The notes under the pieces are model-generated. The model searched no databases, was not told the origin of the DNA, and saw nothing but the letters and a program-made list of their open reading frames with translations. Positions 22,190 to 30,570 of a DNA stretch of 36,704 nt are shown here, piece by piece; position 1 is the stretch's first letter; each line of letters opens with the position of its first letter. Source of the DNA: Acidobacteriota bacterium (GTDB lineage: Bacteria; Acidobacteriota; UBA6911; RPQK01); NCBI GenBank assembly GCA_003819755.1, contig RPQK01000001.1, positions 1-36,704 on the forward strand, in the 5' to 3' direction. The translations under genes were made by a program, and so were the position numbers.

Positions 22190-23169
22190 TGGATCGAGAT
22201 CTTTCCTCCCTGTGTGTCGGCCAGGTTCGAAAACGATTCTTGAACAGGCGTCCTACACCTCGCCTGCTCAAGCTCCTGAAAGAGGACGGCCGCAACGGAG
22301 TCAGACAAGTATACGAGCTGCTGAAGAAAAGGGCTGATGACGAAAAGAAGGAGCGCCGCCGGATCAGCAGGATGCTTAGCCTGGAGCGCGATCTCTGGAG
22401 GTCGGGCCAGGTTCTCGTGGCCGGTGTGGATGAGGCGGGGATCGGCCCGCTGGCAGGGCCGGTCGTGGCTGCCGCCGTCATTTTCCCTCCTCGAACAAGG
22501 ATTCTCGGAATCAACGATTCAAAGAAGCTCACGCCTGAAGAGCGCGAGCAGCTGCTCAAGGCTATTCGGGCGAAGGCCTGCGCTACTGGTGTCGGGGTAG
22601 CCTCGGTCGAGGAGATAGATGAAATAAACATCTATCAGGCGGGTTTGCTGGCCATGAGACGCGCAGTTGAGAATCTGGGGATGGCGCCCCAGTATGTTCT
22701 CACCGATGCCCGAATCATCCCGGGAATCACGTTTCCACAAGACGGCATTATAGGGGGCGATGCCCTCTGCTTCTCGATAGCGTCAGCTTCAATCGTGGCC
22801 AAGACCCACCGTGATCAGCTGATGGCGGCCCTGGATCTTGATTATCCTCAATACGGCTTCGCCCGGCACAAGGGCTACTCCACTCCCGAGCACCAACGTG
22901 CGCTCCGCCGGTTTGGGCCCTCGCCCGTGCATCGGCGTTCCTTCCTCTATCTTCAGGAAGTATGCGGCAACTGCTCACCTCTCTTTTATTCCTATCTGGC
23001 CGAACTTTATCGTCGGGATTCGGTCGCTGAGCTCCAGCAGCTCGTGGAGCAATGGGAGCTCACCTGCCAGGAGTTCAACGAGTACGAGCAGCGGAAGTTC
23101 CAGCAGCGTCTGGCCCGACGTCTGAAACGTTTCGAGGAGGCGCGCGAAGCAGCGGAACCGCAACTCTAG
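22189..23169 (+). CDS. rnhB: Ribonuclease HII with N- and C-terminal extensions
   Basis: A 326-residue RNase HII that removes RNA from RNA-DNA hybrids and single ribonucleotides from DNA. The DEDD metal ligands are D81 and E82 (AGVDEAGIGPLAGPVVAA), D173 (LTDARII) and D191 (IGGDALCFSIASASIVAK). Other family marks are NDSKKLTPEERE (109-120) and HKGYSTPEH (227-235). The N-terminal 75 residues are a charged helical extension, as in the Bacillus enzyme. The C-terminal 65 residues (YLAELYRRDSVAELQQLVEQ onward) are an extra coiled-coil-like part beyond the usual 200-255-residue length. It overlaps the CBM9 stop by one base. Confidence 0.95.
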   Translation: MDRDLSSLCVGQVRKRFLNRRPTPRLLKLLKEDGRNGVRQVYELLKKRADDEKKERRRISRMLSLERDLWRSGQVLVAGVDEAGIGPLAGPVVAAAVIFPPRTRILGINDSKKLTPEEREQLLKAIRAKACATGVGVASVEEIDEINIYQAGLLAMRRAVENLGMAPQYVLTDARIIPGITFPQDGIIGGDALCFSIASASIVAKTHRDQLMAALDLDYPQYGFARHKGYSTPEHQRALRRFGPSPVHRRSFLYLQEVCGNCSPLFYSYLAELYRRDSVAELQQLVEQWELTCQEFNEYEQRKFQQRLARRLKRFEEAREAAEPQL

Positions 23170-23199
23170 GCGGCTCCGGGCTGACAGCTGAAAAGCGTG

Positions 23200-23859
23200 A
23201 TGGACGACGCCTTGACCGGGGCTCGAGAACGAATGGTGGAGCAGCAACTCAAAGAAAGAGGCATCAAAGATCCTCGCCTTTTGGACGCTTTTCGGAAGGT
23301 TCCTCGCCACGAGTTCGTCCCGCCTGAGCTGGCCCACCGTGCCTACTCGGACAACCCGCTTCCCATCGGAGAGGGCCAGACTATCAGCCAGCCTTACATG
23401 GTGGCGGTCATGACCGAGGCTGCTGATGTTCAGCCGGGGGACAAAGTCCTCGAGTTGGGCACCGGGAGCGGCTATCAGACAGCCATCCTCCTCGAGTTAG
23501 GGGCCGAAGTTTATAGCGTCGAGCGGGTCGCTCAGCTCCACCGGCAAGCGCATGATCGGCTCTCGCGACTCAATTACAGCAGGTGGAAGCTCAAACTGGA
23601 TGACGGGACGTTCGGCTGGCCTGAGTTCAGCCCGTTTAACTCGATTGTCGTCACCGCCGGCGCACCTGAAGCTCCGACCCCGCTCCTTGAGCAGCTGGCG
23701 CTGAACGGCAAGCTCGTCATCCCGCTGGAAGAACACTTCTCGCAGGTTCTTTACACCATCGTACGGACAGAACGGGGCTTTGAACGCCACCGCGGCGAGC
23801 GCTGCACCTTCGTCCCCCTCATTGGCGAACACGCCTGGAAGCACGATCCGAGAGAGTAA
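23200..23859 (+). CDS. pcm: Protein-L-isoaspartate O-methyltransferase
   Basis: A 219-residue PIMT that methylates damaged L-isoaspartyl residues to start repair. The start of the fold (RERMVEQQLKERGIKDPRLL), VPRHEFVPPE, PIGEGQTISQPYMVAVM and SAM motif ELGTGSGYQTAIL are all classic. The frame opens with GTG at 23197 directly followed by ATG at 23200; I take the ATG. It lies 30 bases after rnhB and 89 bases before the TetR gene. Confidence 0.95.
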   Translation: MDDALTGARERMVEQQLKERGIKDPRLLDAFRKVPRHEFVPPELAHRAYSDNPLPIGEGQTISQPYMVAVMTEAADVQPGDKVLELGTGSGYQTAILLELGAEVYSVERVAQLHRQAHDRLSRLNYSRWKLKLDDGTFGWPEFSPFNSIVVTAGAPEAPTPLLEQLALNGKLVIPLEEHFSQVLYTIVRTERGFERHRGERCTFVPLIGEHAWKHDPRE

Positions 23860-23899
23860 GAGTATGGCGCGCTGTGGACAGCTGCTACAGCACCCACGC

Positions 23900-23929
23900 T
23901 TGACAGGAAACGGCGGAAACTGCTAGAGT
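23900..23929 (+). promoter_or_regulatory. Promoter of the efflux operon, with a possible TetR operator
   Basis: A perfect -35 box TTGACA (23900-23905) is followed after 18 bases by TAGAGT (23924-23929, four of six). The start of the TetR gene is 20 bases further. The imperfect dyad at 23871-23891 (GCTGT and ACAGC ends) lies just upstream and could be an operator, but the symmetry is weak. Confidence 0.5.
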
Positions 23930-23948
23930 TTCCCAAAGAGTTACCATC

Positions 23949-24629
23949 ATGGAAGACGGCCGGGAGCAAAAGCTTAAGCACCGCGTCATCGACGAAGCCG
24001 AGAAGTTGTTTTTCAGCGCCGGGTTCAGCTCGGTCACTATGGACGACCTGGCCGCTCGGCTGGGGATGAGCAAAAAAACGCTCTATCGGCTTTTTACCAG
24101 CAAACAGGACCTGCTGCGTGCGGTTATGCGGAAGATTGTCGAAGAGGTCGAGACGACGACAGATCGAGTGTTCGAGGATACGTCCCTCGGATTTCTCGAG
24201 AAACTTCACCAGGTGGTGTCGCTAATCGGTATCTACGTGATGCGCCTCCGGCAACCGATCCTCGATGATATCCGCCGCAATGCCATGGAGGTCTGGGAGG
24301 AATTCGATGCGTGGCGACAGCAGCGGGTGATTGGGAAGTTCGGAGGCCTTATCAGGCAGGGGATGGCCGAGGGGTTTATCAGAAGCGATCTCGATCCTCA
24401 ACTCCTGACGATTATTCACGCCACGTTAATCCGGCGGGTCATGAATCCGGAGACCCTGTCGGACCTGCCGCTCTCGGCCAGTCAGGCTTTTGCAACACTC
24501 CTCACGGTCTTTTTTGAAGGCATTTTGACCGGCGAGGCCAGGACTCAGTACCGGGAACCTGAGTTGCTGCGCAAGACCGCGAACTCGCTGCAGCTACTGC
24601 GGCTTCAGCCTCCAAGGGAAGAGCCGTAA
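23949..24629 (+). CDS. TetR-family regulator of the efflux operon
   Basis: A 226-residue TetR/AcrR-type repressor. The N-terminal helix-turn-helix (FSSVTMDDLAARLGM, about 26-40, then SKKTLYRLF) is standard. The C-terminal ligand domain is variable. In E. coli a TetR-type regulator (CecR) controls ybhGFSR, and this gene heads the homologous cluster. It probably represses its own operon until an inducer, likely an exported compound, binds; the inducer is unknown. The start at 23949 is the only ATG that keeps the full HTH. Confidence 0.9.
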   Translation: MEDGREQKLKHRVIDEAEKLFFSAGFSSVTMDDLAARLGMSKKTLYRLFTSKQDLLRAVMRKIVEEVETTTDRVFEDTSLGFLEKLHQVVSLIGIYVMRLRQPILDDIRRNAMEVWEEFDAWRQQRVIGKFGGLIRQGMAEGFIRSDLDPQLLTIIHATLIRRVMNPETLSDLPLSASQAFATLLTVFFEGILTGEARTQYREPELLRKTANSLQLLRLQPPREEP

Positions 24630-24685
24630 GCAGAAACAACGGTGATGGAGTTGGGTATGTGGATGAAAAACCAGTTGTCTTTTAT

Positions 24686-25025
24686 TACCCCAAAGGGGTT
24701 ATGTAGCAAAGCCCATCATAGGCCGCGCAGTTTGCGGCCTACCCTGGGTCACGGTCGGGAGCAAGCGTCAACCCTGAAAGGGCATAAGCGCTCAAATAAC
24801 AATCGAGAGTTGGGGCGTCTCCTGGGAGCGCAGGCGTCTCGCCTGCACTGGGGCAAGGGGCGCCCCACTCTCGATCCTTATTCTAGCGCTTATGCCCTGA
24901 AAGGGTTGTGTATCGGGCTTGAGACGCAACCCCTTCAGGGTTGCGATTCTGCCGTCGCCCAACCCAGGGTAGGCCGCAAACTGCGCGGCCTACCCTGGGC
25001 TTTGCTACATAACCCCTGTGGGGTA
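24686..25025. repeat. 340-bp nested palindrome upstream of and inside the TolC-type gene
   Basis: Three concentric inverted repeats are visible. Outer arms 24686-24749 and 24962-25025 match as reverse complements at about 60 of 64 bases. A middle pair lies near 24770-24817 and 24861-24907 and shares the AGGGCATAAGCGCT block. The innermost hairpin is GCAGGCG-TCT-CGCCTGC (24830-24846). A further hairpin GCAACCC/GGGTTGC is at 24926-24944. No transposase frame is present, so it is a non-autonomous element or a repeat of unknown mobility. It occupies the space between tetR (stop 24629) and the recognisable secretion signal of the channel protein. Confidence 0.85.
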
Positions 25026-26390
25026 AAGGCTGGCTGGAAACCGCTTGCGGGTGCGCTACTGGTGGCCTTGTTCCTCGCTCCGGTACAGCCGCTTTTCGCC
25101 CAGGTCTCGCCCGCCGACTCCGGCCGGGCGCCGATCAGGCTGACCTTACGCGAAGCTGTGGAAATGGCCCTCGCGCCGGATGGAAACGCCCGGGTCCGGC
25201 TAGCCGACCAGGCCGTGACGGTTGCCGAGTCTCGCGCCGCGCAGGCGAGGTCGGCCCTTCTCCCGAATCTGGACGCCGCGCTCGTACAGCAGAACCAAAC
25301 GCGGAACCTGGCCGCGTTCGGCATACGAATTTCTGTCCCTATCCCCGGGTTCACCTTCCCCGAGGTCGTCGGCCCCTTCAATACCTTTGACGTGCGGGCG
25401 AGTGCCAGCCAGAGCATCTTTGACCTGAGCGCGATACGGCGTTTTCAGGCCGCCCGATCGGGCGTGGCCACCGCCGAGAGCGAAGAACAAAGCCTTCAGG
25501 AGGTGGTAGCCGGGGAGGTGTCGCGCTTATACCTGGCCGGGTGGCAGGCGAGAAGCCGGGTCGAAACCGTGCAGTCGAGCGTTGATCTTGCCGTGGCATT
25601 GCTCGATTTAGCCGAGGATCAGAAGCGTGCCGGGACCGGGACGGGGATCGAGGTGACAAGGGCGCGTGTCCAGCTGGCAAACGAACGCCAGCGCCTGCTC
25701 GTTTCTCAGAACCAATACAGGGCGGCAGAATTACGTCTTCTCAGGGCGATCGGTCTCAAGCTCGATGACAGAATTGAGATCACTGAGCAGTTCGGCTATG
25801 AGCCCATGCCGGTCGAGTTGAAGCAGGCGGTTGCCCGGGCGGTGGAATCGAGGCCCGATTTACGGGCTCAGCGCAAGCGGGAACAGACCGCTCGCCTGAG
25901 CTATGGGGCAGTGAAATGGGAACGTCTGCCGTCGCTCGTCGCCTTCGGTGACTACGGGACGATTGGTTCTGCCGTCGCCGCGTCGATTCCCACCCGAACG
26001 TATGGGGTCATGATGCGCCTGCCGCTTTTCGACGGCGGGAGGCGGGACGCCAGGCGTGGGGAATCTCGCCTGCAACTAGAGCAGGAAATGACGAAAACGG
26101 CGGACTTGGAGGCACAGATCGAGATGGAGGTCCGCCTCGCGTTTGACAATCTCCAATCAGCCGAGGCCCAGATCCGTGTTGCGACCGAAGGCGTCGAATT
26201 GGCTCAGGCCGAGTTGGCTCAGGCGCGCCGGCGATATGAGGCGGGTGTGACAACCAGCCTCGAGGTTACGGACGCGCAGACCCGCCTGGAACGGGCGCAG
26301 GACAATCGCATTGCGGCGACATTCAGTTTCCAGGTGGCGAAACTGGATCTGGAGCAAGCAACGGGCTCCGTGCGGGAAGCGGTTAAGTAA
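25002..26390 (+). CDS. TolC-family outer-membrane efflux protein
   Basis: The outer-membrane channel of the efflux system. Two related outer-membrane-efflux (OEP) halves are visible: LRLADQAVTVAESRAAQARS with ALLPNLDAAL in the first, and LEQEMTKTADLEAQIEMEVR to VGVELAQAELAQARRRYEAG-like VELAQAELAQARRRYEAG in the second. The secretion signal is PLAGALLVALFLAPVQPLFA, cut before QVSPADSG. The open frame runs back to ATG 24642, but the intervening 120 residues come from the nested palindrome and look non-native. The only other upstream candidate is TTG at 25002, chosen here (462 residues); it lies in the right outer arm and has no ribosome site. The start is therefore uncertain. The adaptor gene follows after 69 bases. 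Confidence 0.85.
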   Translation: MLHNPCGVKAGWKPLAGALLVALFLAPVQPLFAQVSPADSGRAPIRLTLREAVEMALAPDGNARVRLADQAVTVAESRAAQARSALLPNLDAALVQQNQTRNLAAFGIRISVPIPGFTFPEVVGPFNTFDVRASASQSIFDLSAIRRFQAARSGVATAESEEQSLQEVVAGEVSRLYLAGWQARSRVETVQSSVDLAVALLDLAEDQKRAGTGTGIEVTRARVQLANERQRLLVSQNQYRAAELRLLRAIGLKLDDRIEITEQFGYEPMPVELKQAVARAVESRPDLRAQRKREQTARLSYGAVKWERLPSLVAFGDYGTIGSAVAASIPTRTYGVMMRLPLFDGGRRDARRGESRLQLEQEMTKTADLEAQIEMEVRLAFDNLQSAEAQIRVATEGVELAQAELAQARRRYEAGVTTSLEVTDAQTRLERAQDNRIAATFSFQVAKLDLEQATGSVREAVK

Positions 26391-26459
26391 GAGGTCTGCA
26401 CAGACCTGCGGCTGCCCGCATCTTTGATTTTGCTAGATCGTCCTTTCGGGAGACTGATA

Positions 26460-27641
26460 ATGAAGGCTAAGCGAATACTCATTCCAATTATCCTCGTCGT
26501 CGCAATCATCGCGGCCATCGTTGTTTACTCCAGAGGCTGGTTCAACTCGGCGCCGAGTAACCGACTCGCCTTCTCTGGGAACATCGAAATGACCGAGGTC
26601 AAAATTGCCTTTCGACTACCGGGGAAGATCGAGGAACTGTCGCTGAAAGAAGGAGACAGGGTCAAAGCGGGTGATGTGATCGCCAGGCTGGACACGGCCC
26701 AATTGCGCAGCCAGAAAGAGCGGGTTCAGGCGGCGCGCCTGTCCTCGACAGCTCGGCTGGACCAGGTGAATACGACCATCGATCTGCAGGCAGAGACGGT
26801 GGAAGGACAAATCGAGCAGCGCCGGGCCGAGGTCGGCAATGCCGAGGCAATACTCAACGAATTGCTGGCCGGCAGCCGCAAACAGGACATCGAACAGGCC
26901 CGGGCGGCGCTCGAACGCGCCAGGACGGAGCATCAGACCGCGGAACGCGACTGGCAGCGGGCTCAGACCTTGTTCAAAGACGAGGACATTTCGGCGGCGG
27001 CTCATGATCAGGCTAGATCACGTTTTGAAGGCGCTGCGGCGGCGGTTAAACAGGCCGAGGAACGGCTCTCCCTGGTTCAGGAAGGTCCGCGCGCGGAAAC
27101 GATCGAGGCAGCCCGGGCGCAAGTCCGCAGAGCGCAGGCGGGACTGAGACTGGCGGAAGCAGCCAGGCTGGAGGTCAAGAGAACAAGGCAGGAGCGGGAA
27201 GCACGTGCCGCCGATATTGCCCAGGTTGATGCCGAGCTGGGAGTGGTCGACGCGCAATTGAGTGACTCGGTGGCACTCGCACCTGCTGACGGAGTCGTCC
27301 TGATCAAATCGGCGGAAGACGGGGAAGTGGTGGCGGCAGGGAGCACAATTCTTACTTTGGGAGACATCGAGCACCCATGGCTCCGCGGCTACGTTGGCGA
27401 GAAAGACCTGGGCCGCATCAAGCTGGGGATGCCTGTCAGGATAACAACCGACTCCTTCCCGGGAAAGGTTTACCAGGGAAAGATCGCCTTCATTTCGTCG
27501 GAGGCCGAGTTCACACCCAAGCAGATCCAGACGCCCGAGGAGCGCGTGAAGCTCGTCTATCGGATTAAAGTCGATGTCGAGAACACGAATCATGAACTGA
27601 AATCGAATATGCCGGCCGATGCGGAGATTGTGTTGGAGTAA
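26460..27641 (+). CDS. HlyD-type periplasmic adaptor (YbhG-like)
   Basis: A 393-residue membrane-fusion protein linking the ABC transporter to the outer-membrane channel. Residues 5-23 are the inner-membrane anchor (RILIPIILVVAIIAAIVVY). A lipoyl-type half is FRLPGKIEELSLKEGDRVKAG (51-71). A long coiled coil follows (about 85-255, rich in QARAALERAR). The second lipoyl half and beta barrel are SVALAPADGVVLIKSAEDGE to IKLGMPVRITTDSFPGKVY. FTPKQIQTPEERVKLVYRI is shared with the YbhG branch. The ATG at 26460 has GGGAGA just upstream; an earlier TTG (26424) would add 12 residues. It is followed by a family-1 hairpin and then the ATPase genes. Confidence 0.92.
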   Translation: MKAKRILIPIILVVAIIAAIVVYSRGWFNSAPSNRLAFSGNIEMTEVKIAFRLPGKIEELSLKEGDRVKAGDVIARLDTAQLRSQKERVQAARLSSTARLDQVNTTIDLQAETVEGQIEQRRAEVGNAEAILNELLAGSRKQDIEQARAALERARTEHQTAERDWQRAQTLFKDEDISAAAHDQARSRFEGAAAAVKQAEERLSLVQEGPRAETIEAARAQVRRAQAGLRLAEAARLEVKRTRQEREARAADIAQVDAELGVVDAQLSDSVALAPADGVVLIKSAEDGEVVAAGSTILTLGDIEHPWLRGYVGEKDLGRIKLGMPVRITTDSFPGKVYQGKIAFISSEAEFTPKQIQTPEERVKLVYRIKVDVENTNHELKSNMPADAEIVLE

Positions 27642-27651
27642 GGCGCGGTTT

Positions 27652-27730
27652 TTATCCACGAACCAACACGAACCAACACCAACGAAACCGCCTTTTTCGT
27701 TCGCGTTGGTTCGTGTTGGTTCGTGGATAA
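27652..27730. repeat. Palindromic hairpin repeat, family 1, copy C
   Basis: Arms 27652-27687 and 27695-27730 are reverse complements at 34 of 36 bases; the core is TTATCCACGAACCAACACG. It separates the adaptor gene (stop 27641) from the first ATPase gene (start 27747) inside the operon. A strong terminator here would cut the operon in two, so it may instead act as a partial attenuator or RNA stabiliser. Confidence 0.85.
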
Positions 27731-27746
27731 GAACAAAAGGTAGCTC

Positions 27747-28682
27747 ATGGAAATGGTACGAACAGAGGCGCTGACCCGGAGTTTCGGCGACTTGGTCGCG
27801 GTCAACCGAATCGACCTTACAGTCGAGAAGGGCGAGATCTTCGGGATCGTCGGCCCGGACGGGTCGGGGAAGACGACCACTCTGAGAATGCTGTCCGGGC
27901 TGATAAACCCGACACGAGGCAGTGCGAGCGTCGCCGGCTATGATGTCGTCACGCGCAGCACGGAGGTTAAGGACCGCATCGGGTACATGGCTCAGCGCTT
28001 TGGTCTGTACGTGGAATTGACCGTCCAGGAAAACATGGATTTTTATGCCGACCTGTTCGGCATCTCTGCGGACGATCGCGAAAACCTGGGAAAGCGGCTG
28101 CTTCACATGACTCGCATGGAACCCTTTCGCGATCGACTGGCGGGGCAGCTTTCAGGCGGAATGAAGCAGAAACTTGGGCTGATGTGCACGCTTCTTCATC
28201 GGCCGGAGATCCTCTTTCTGGACGAGCCTACGAATGGAGTCGATCCGGTTTCACGCCGGGATTTCTGGACGATCCTTTATGAACTGGTAAAAGACGGGCT
28301 CACAGTCGTCGTGACGACCGCGTACCTTGATGAAGCCGAGCGATGTGACCGGATCGCCCTCATGTATAGCGGCAGGATCATCAGAGCCGGCGCACCCGAG
28401 CAACTGAAGCAGAGCCTCCAGGAGACCTGCTACGAGATACGAACGTCCGATAACCGGCGCGCCCGGGCGGCTTTGCAGGGCATGCCGCAGGTCCTGTCCG
28501 TGACTCCGTCCGGACAGGCGCTTCATGTCTTTGTCAGCCGAGACGTTTCGGTAAGCAGCCTGCATCGGCTCCTATCGGAGGCGGGTTGCGAAGTTCATGA
28601 GATTCAGACCATTGCGCCGTCAATGGAAGACGTCTTCATTGCCCTGATCGAGAAGGAATCTAAGACCGCCACGGTGCCGTAA
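27747..28682 (+). CDS. ABC transporter ATPase, first half of a split YbhF, degenerate H-loop
   Basis: A 311-residue ABC ATPase matching the N-terminal half of E. coli YbhF. Walker A is GPDGSGKT at 36-43 (Asp in place of the usual Asn), Q-loop Q83, signature LSGGM at 135-139 and Walker B ILFLDE at 155-160. The switch histidine is replaced by alanine (VVVTTAYLDEAE, A192), which should cripple hydrolysis at the site it contributes. The C-terminal 90 residues form an extra domain (ending SMEDVFIALIEKESKTATVP). The second ATPase starts 21 bases downstream, and the two probably form one heterodimer. Confidence 0.92.
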   Translation: MEMVRTEALTRSFGDLVAVNRIDLTVEKGEIFGIVGPDGSGKTTTLRMLSGLINPTRGSASVAGYDVVTRSTEVKDRIGYMAQRFGLYVELTVQENMDFYADLFGISADDRENLGKRLLHMTRMEPFRDRLAGQLSGGMKQKLGLMCTLLHRPEILFLDEPTNGVDPVSRRDFWTILYELVKDGLTVVVTTAYLDEAERCDRIALMYSGRIIRAGAPEQLKQSLQETCYEIRTSDNRRARAALQGMPQVLSVTPSGQALHVFVSRDVSVSSLHRLLSEAGCEVHEIQTIAPSMEDVFIALIEKESKTATVP

Positions 28683-28703
28683 GCGGTCGGAGACCTATGG
28701 AAT

Positions 28704-29438
28704 ATGGAAAACGCGGTTGAGATTGAAAACCTGGTAAAGCGTTTTGGGAGCTTCGTCGCCGTCGATGATGTCAGTCTCGCGGTCCGGCGGGGTGAAATCT
28801 TCGGGTTTCTCGGGCCAAATGGGGCAGGAAAGTCGACCACGATTCGCATTTTGTGCGGCCTGTTGCGGCCGACGTCCGGGCGGGCGGTTGTCGGCGGCTT
28901 CGACGTTTACACGCAGGCAGAACAGGTCAGACAGACGATCGGCTACATGTCGCAGAGATTCTCGCTTTACGACGACCTGACGGTCGGGGAAAACATTTCG
29001 TTCTTCAGCGGCATTTACGGAGTTCTACCAGAGCAGAGAGCCAGGCGGAAGGCCGAGATCCTGAGCATGGCCGGTCTGGAGGCGCGCGAGCAGATCATGA
29101 CCCACCTTCTCCCGGGTGGCTGGAAACAAAGACTGGCGCTCGGTTGTGCAATAGTGCACGAGCCGCCGATCCTGTTTCTCGATGAACCAACGTCCGGCGT
29201 CGATCCGATCGCGCGCCGGACCTTTTGGGATTTGATCTACGATCTCTCTCAACGGGGCCACACGATCTTTGTCACGACGCATTACATGGATGAAGCCGAG
29301 TACTGCCACCGGTTGGCCCTGATGTACCGGGGACGAATAATCGCCGAAGGAACGCCCGACGAGCTGAAGCGCGGAGAAGCCAGCATGGAAGATGTCTTCG
29401 TGACGCGAATCGAAGAAGAGGAGAGGAAGGCTTCATGA
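28704..29438 (+). CDS. ABC transporter ATPase, second half of a split YbhF, degenerate signature
   Basis: A 244-residue ATPase matching the C-terminal half of YbhF. Walker A GPNGAGKS is at 37-44, Walker B ILFLDE at 156-161 and the switch histidine H193 (TTHYMDEAE) is present. The signature is LPGGW (136-140) instead of LSGGQ/M, which weakens the site it completes on the partner. The C-terminus ends SMEDVFVTRIEEEERKAS, so the extra domain of the first ATPase is missing. Its stop overlaps the permease start by 4 bases (ATGA). Confidence 0.93.
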   Translation: MENAVEIENLVKRFGSFVAVDDVSLAVRRGEIFGFLGPNGAGKSTTIRILCGLLRPTSGRAVVGGFDVYTQAEQVRQTIGYMSQRFSLYDDLTVGENISFFSGIYGVLPEQRARRKAEILSMAGLEAREQIMTHLLPGGWKQRLALGCAIVHEPPILFLDEPTSGVDPIARRTFWDLIYDLSQRGHTIFVTTHYMDEAEYCHRLALMYRGRIIAEGTPDELKRGEASMEDVFVTRIEEEERKAS

Positions 29439-30568
29439 GCTGGAGACGAACGAAGGCCGTCGCGCGGAAGGAGATCATCCATATCTACCGAGATCCTCGC
29501 AGCCTGGCGATGGCGCTCGCCATGCCCTTGGTTATGCTCCTTCTCTTCGGCTACGCTCTTACCCTGGACGTCGATCGGATCCCGACAATGATCTACGATG
29601 GCGACGACACTCCTCAGAGCCGTGAGGTGGCCGAGCTGTTCCGTGCGTCCCGGTATTTCGAGGTCTTTGGCCGGCCTGATTCCTATGGGGAAATCGAGAA
29701 GGAGATCAACCACAGCCGCTGCCTCCTGGGAGTCGTAATACCATCTGATTTTTCCGAGGAGCTGAGCGTCGGCAACCAGGGACAGATACAACTTCTGTTG
29801 GACGGCAGCGATTCGAATACCGCTTCGATCGCCCTCGGATATGCCGAGGCGCTACTCCAGCTTCATTCCTTGACGCTTCGCACTCGCTGGTTCGACCGAC
29901 AGGGAGGAAGTGAGCTCAAAGTACCAGTCGATCCGCACATGCGTGTCTGGTACAACCCCGAACTGAAGTCTAAGAACTACATCGTTCCCGGTCTCATCGG
30001 GGTCATCTTGATGATCATTTCCGCGCTCTTGACGTCGCTGACCATCGCCCGTGAGTGGGAAATGGGCACCATGGAGCAGCTGCTTTCAACTCCTCTTCGT
30101 CCCGGCGAGCTCGTTCTCGGAAAAATGGCCGCATTCTTCATCATTGGGTTCATAGATACTTTGATGGCAGTCGGCGTAGGCGTTCTGATCTTCGGTGTTC
30201 CTTTTCGGGGAAATGCCATTTTCCTCATCGTGACCGTCAGCATCTTTCTCTTTGGGGTTTTGTGCTGGGGGATAATGATTTCGGCGGCGACCCGATCTCA
30301 GCTCAAGGCGTATCAACTGGGCATGATCACCTCCTTTCTGCCGGCTTTCCTGCTGTCCGGGTTCGTCTACGACATCGGTAACATGCCGGCGATTATCCAG
30401 GTCATCACTCACATCGTGCCCGCCCGGTACCTGGTGACGCTTTTAAAGGGCATTTTTCTCAAAGGCATTGGCCTGGAGATGCTGTTCGTAGAGTTCATCC
30501 TGCTCTTGGTTTACGCCGCCGCGATCTTTTTTATCGCGACCAGGATTCTGCACAGAAAGGTAGCCTGA
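29435..30568 (+). CDS. ABC-2 type permease (YbhS-like)
   Basis: A 377-residue permease with the ABC-2 plan: one N-terminal span (about 25-45, SLAMALAMPLVMLLLFGYAL), a large periplasmic domain (about 50-185), then five spans in the C-terminal half (LIGVILMIISALLTSLTIAR and onward). The REWEMGTMEQLLSTPLRPGE loop after the second span is the family coupling region. It corresponds to YbhS. The ATPase gene overlaps by 4 bases and the second permease gene starts 2 bases after the stop, so translation is coupled. Confidence 0.92.
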   Translation: MSWRRTKAVARKEIIHIYRDPRSLAMALAMPLVMLLLFGYALTLDVDRIPTMIYDGDDTPQSREVAELFRASRYFEVFGRPDSYGEIEKEINHSRCLLGVVIPSDFSEELSVGNQGQIQLLLDGSDSNTASIALGYAEALLQLHSLTLRTRWFDRQGGSELKVPVDPHMRVWYNPELKSKNYIVPGLIGVILMIISALLTSLTIAREWEMGTMEQLLSTPLRPGELVLGKMAAFFIIGFIDTLMAVGVGVLIFGVPFRGNAIFLIVTVSIFLFGVLCWGIMISAATRSQLKAYQLGMITSFLPAFLLSGFVYDIGNMPAIIQVITHIVPARYLVTLLKGIFLKGIGLEMLFVEFILLLVYAAAIFFIATRILHRKVA

Positions 30569-30570
30569 CG

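Noticed and set aside
24642..25001. N-terminal 120 codons of the long open frame ahead of the TolC-type protein
   Set aside because: They are encoded by a nested palindrome and are followed by a proper secretion signal, so they are probably not part of the protein.
24686..25025. Insertion sequence or intact MITE
   Set aside because: No transposase frame, and no target-site duplication that I can identify; mobility cannot be shown from this window.
27018..28106. Minus-strand open frame of 362 codons across the adaptor, hairpin and ATPase genes
   Set aside because: It runs antisense through two well-supported genes and a palindrome; no recognisable domains.
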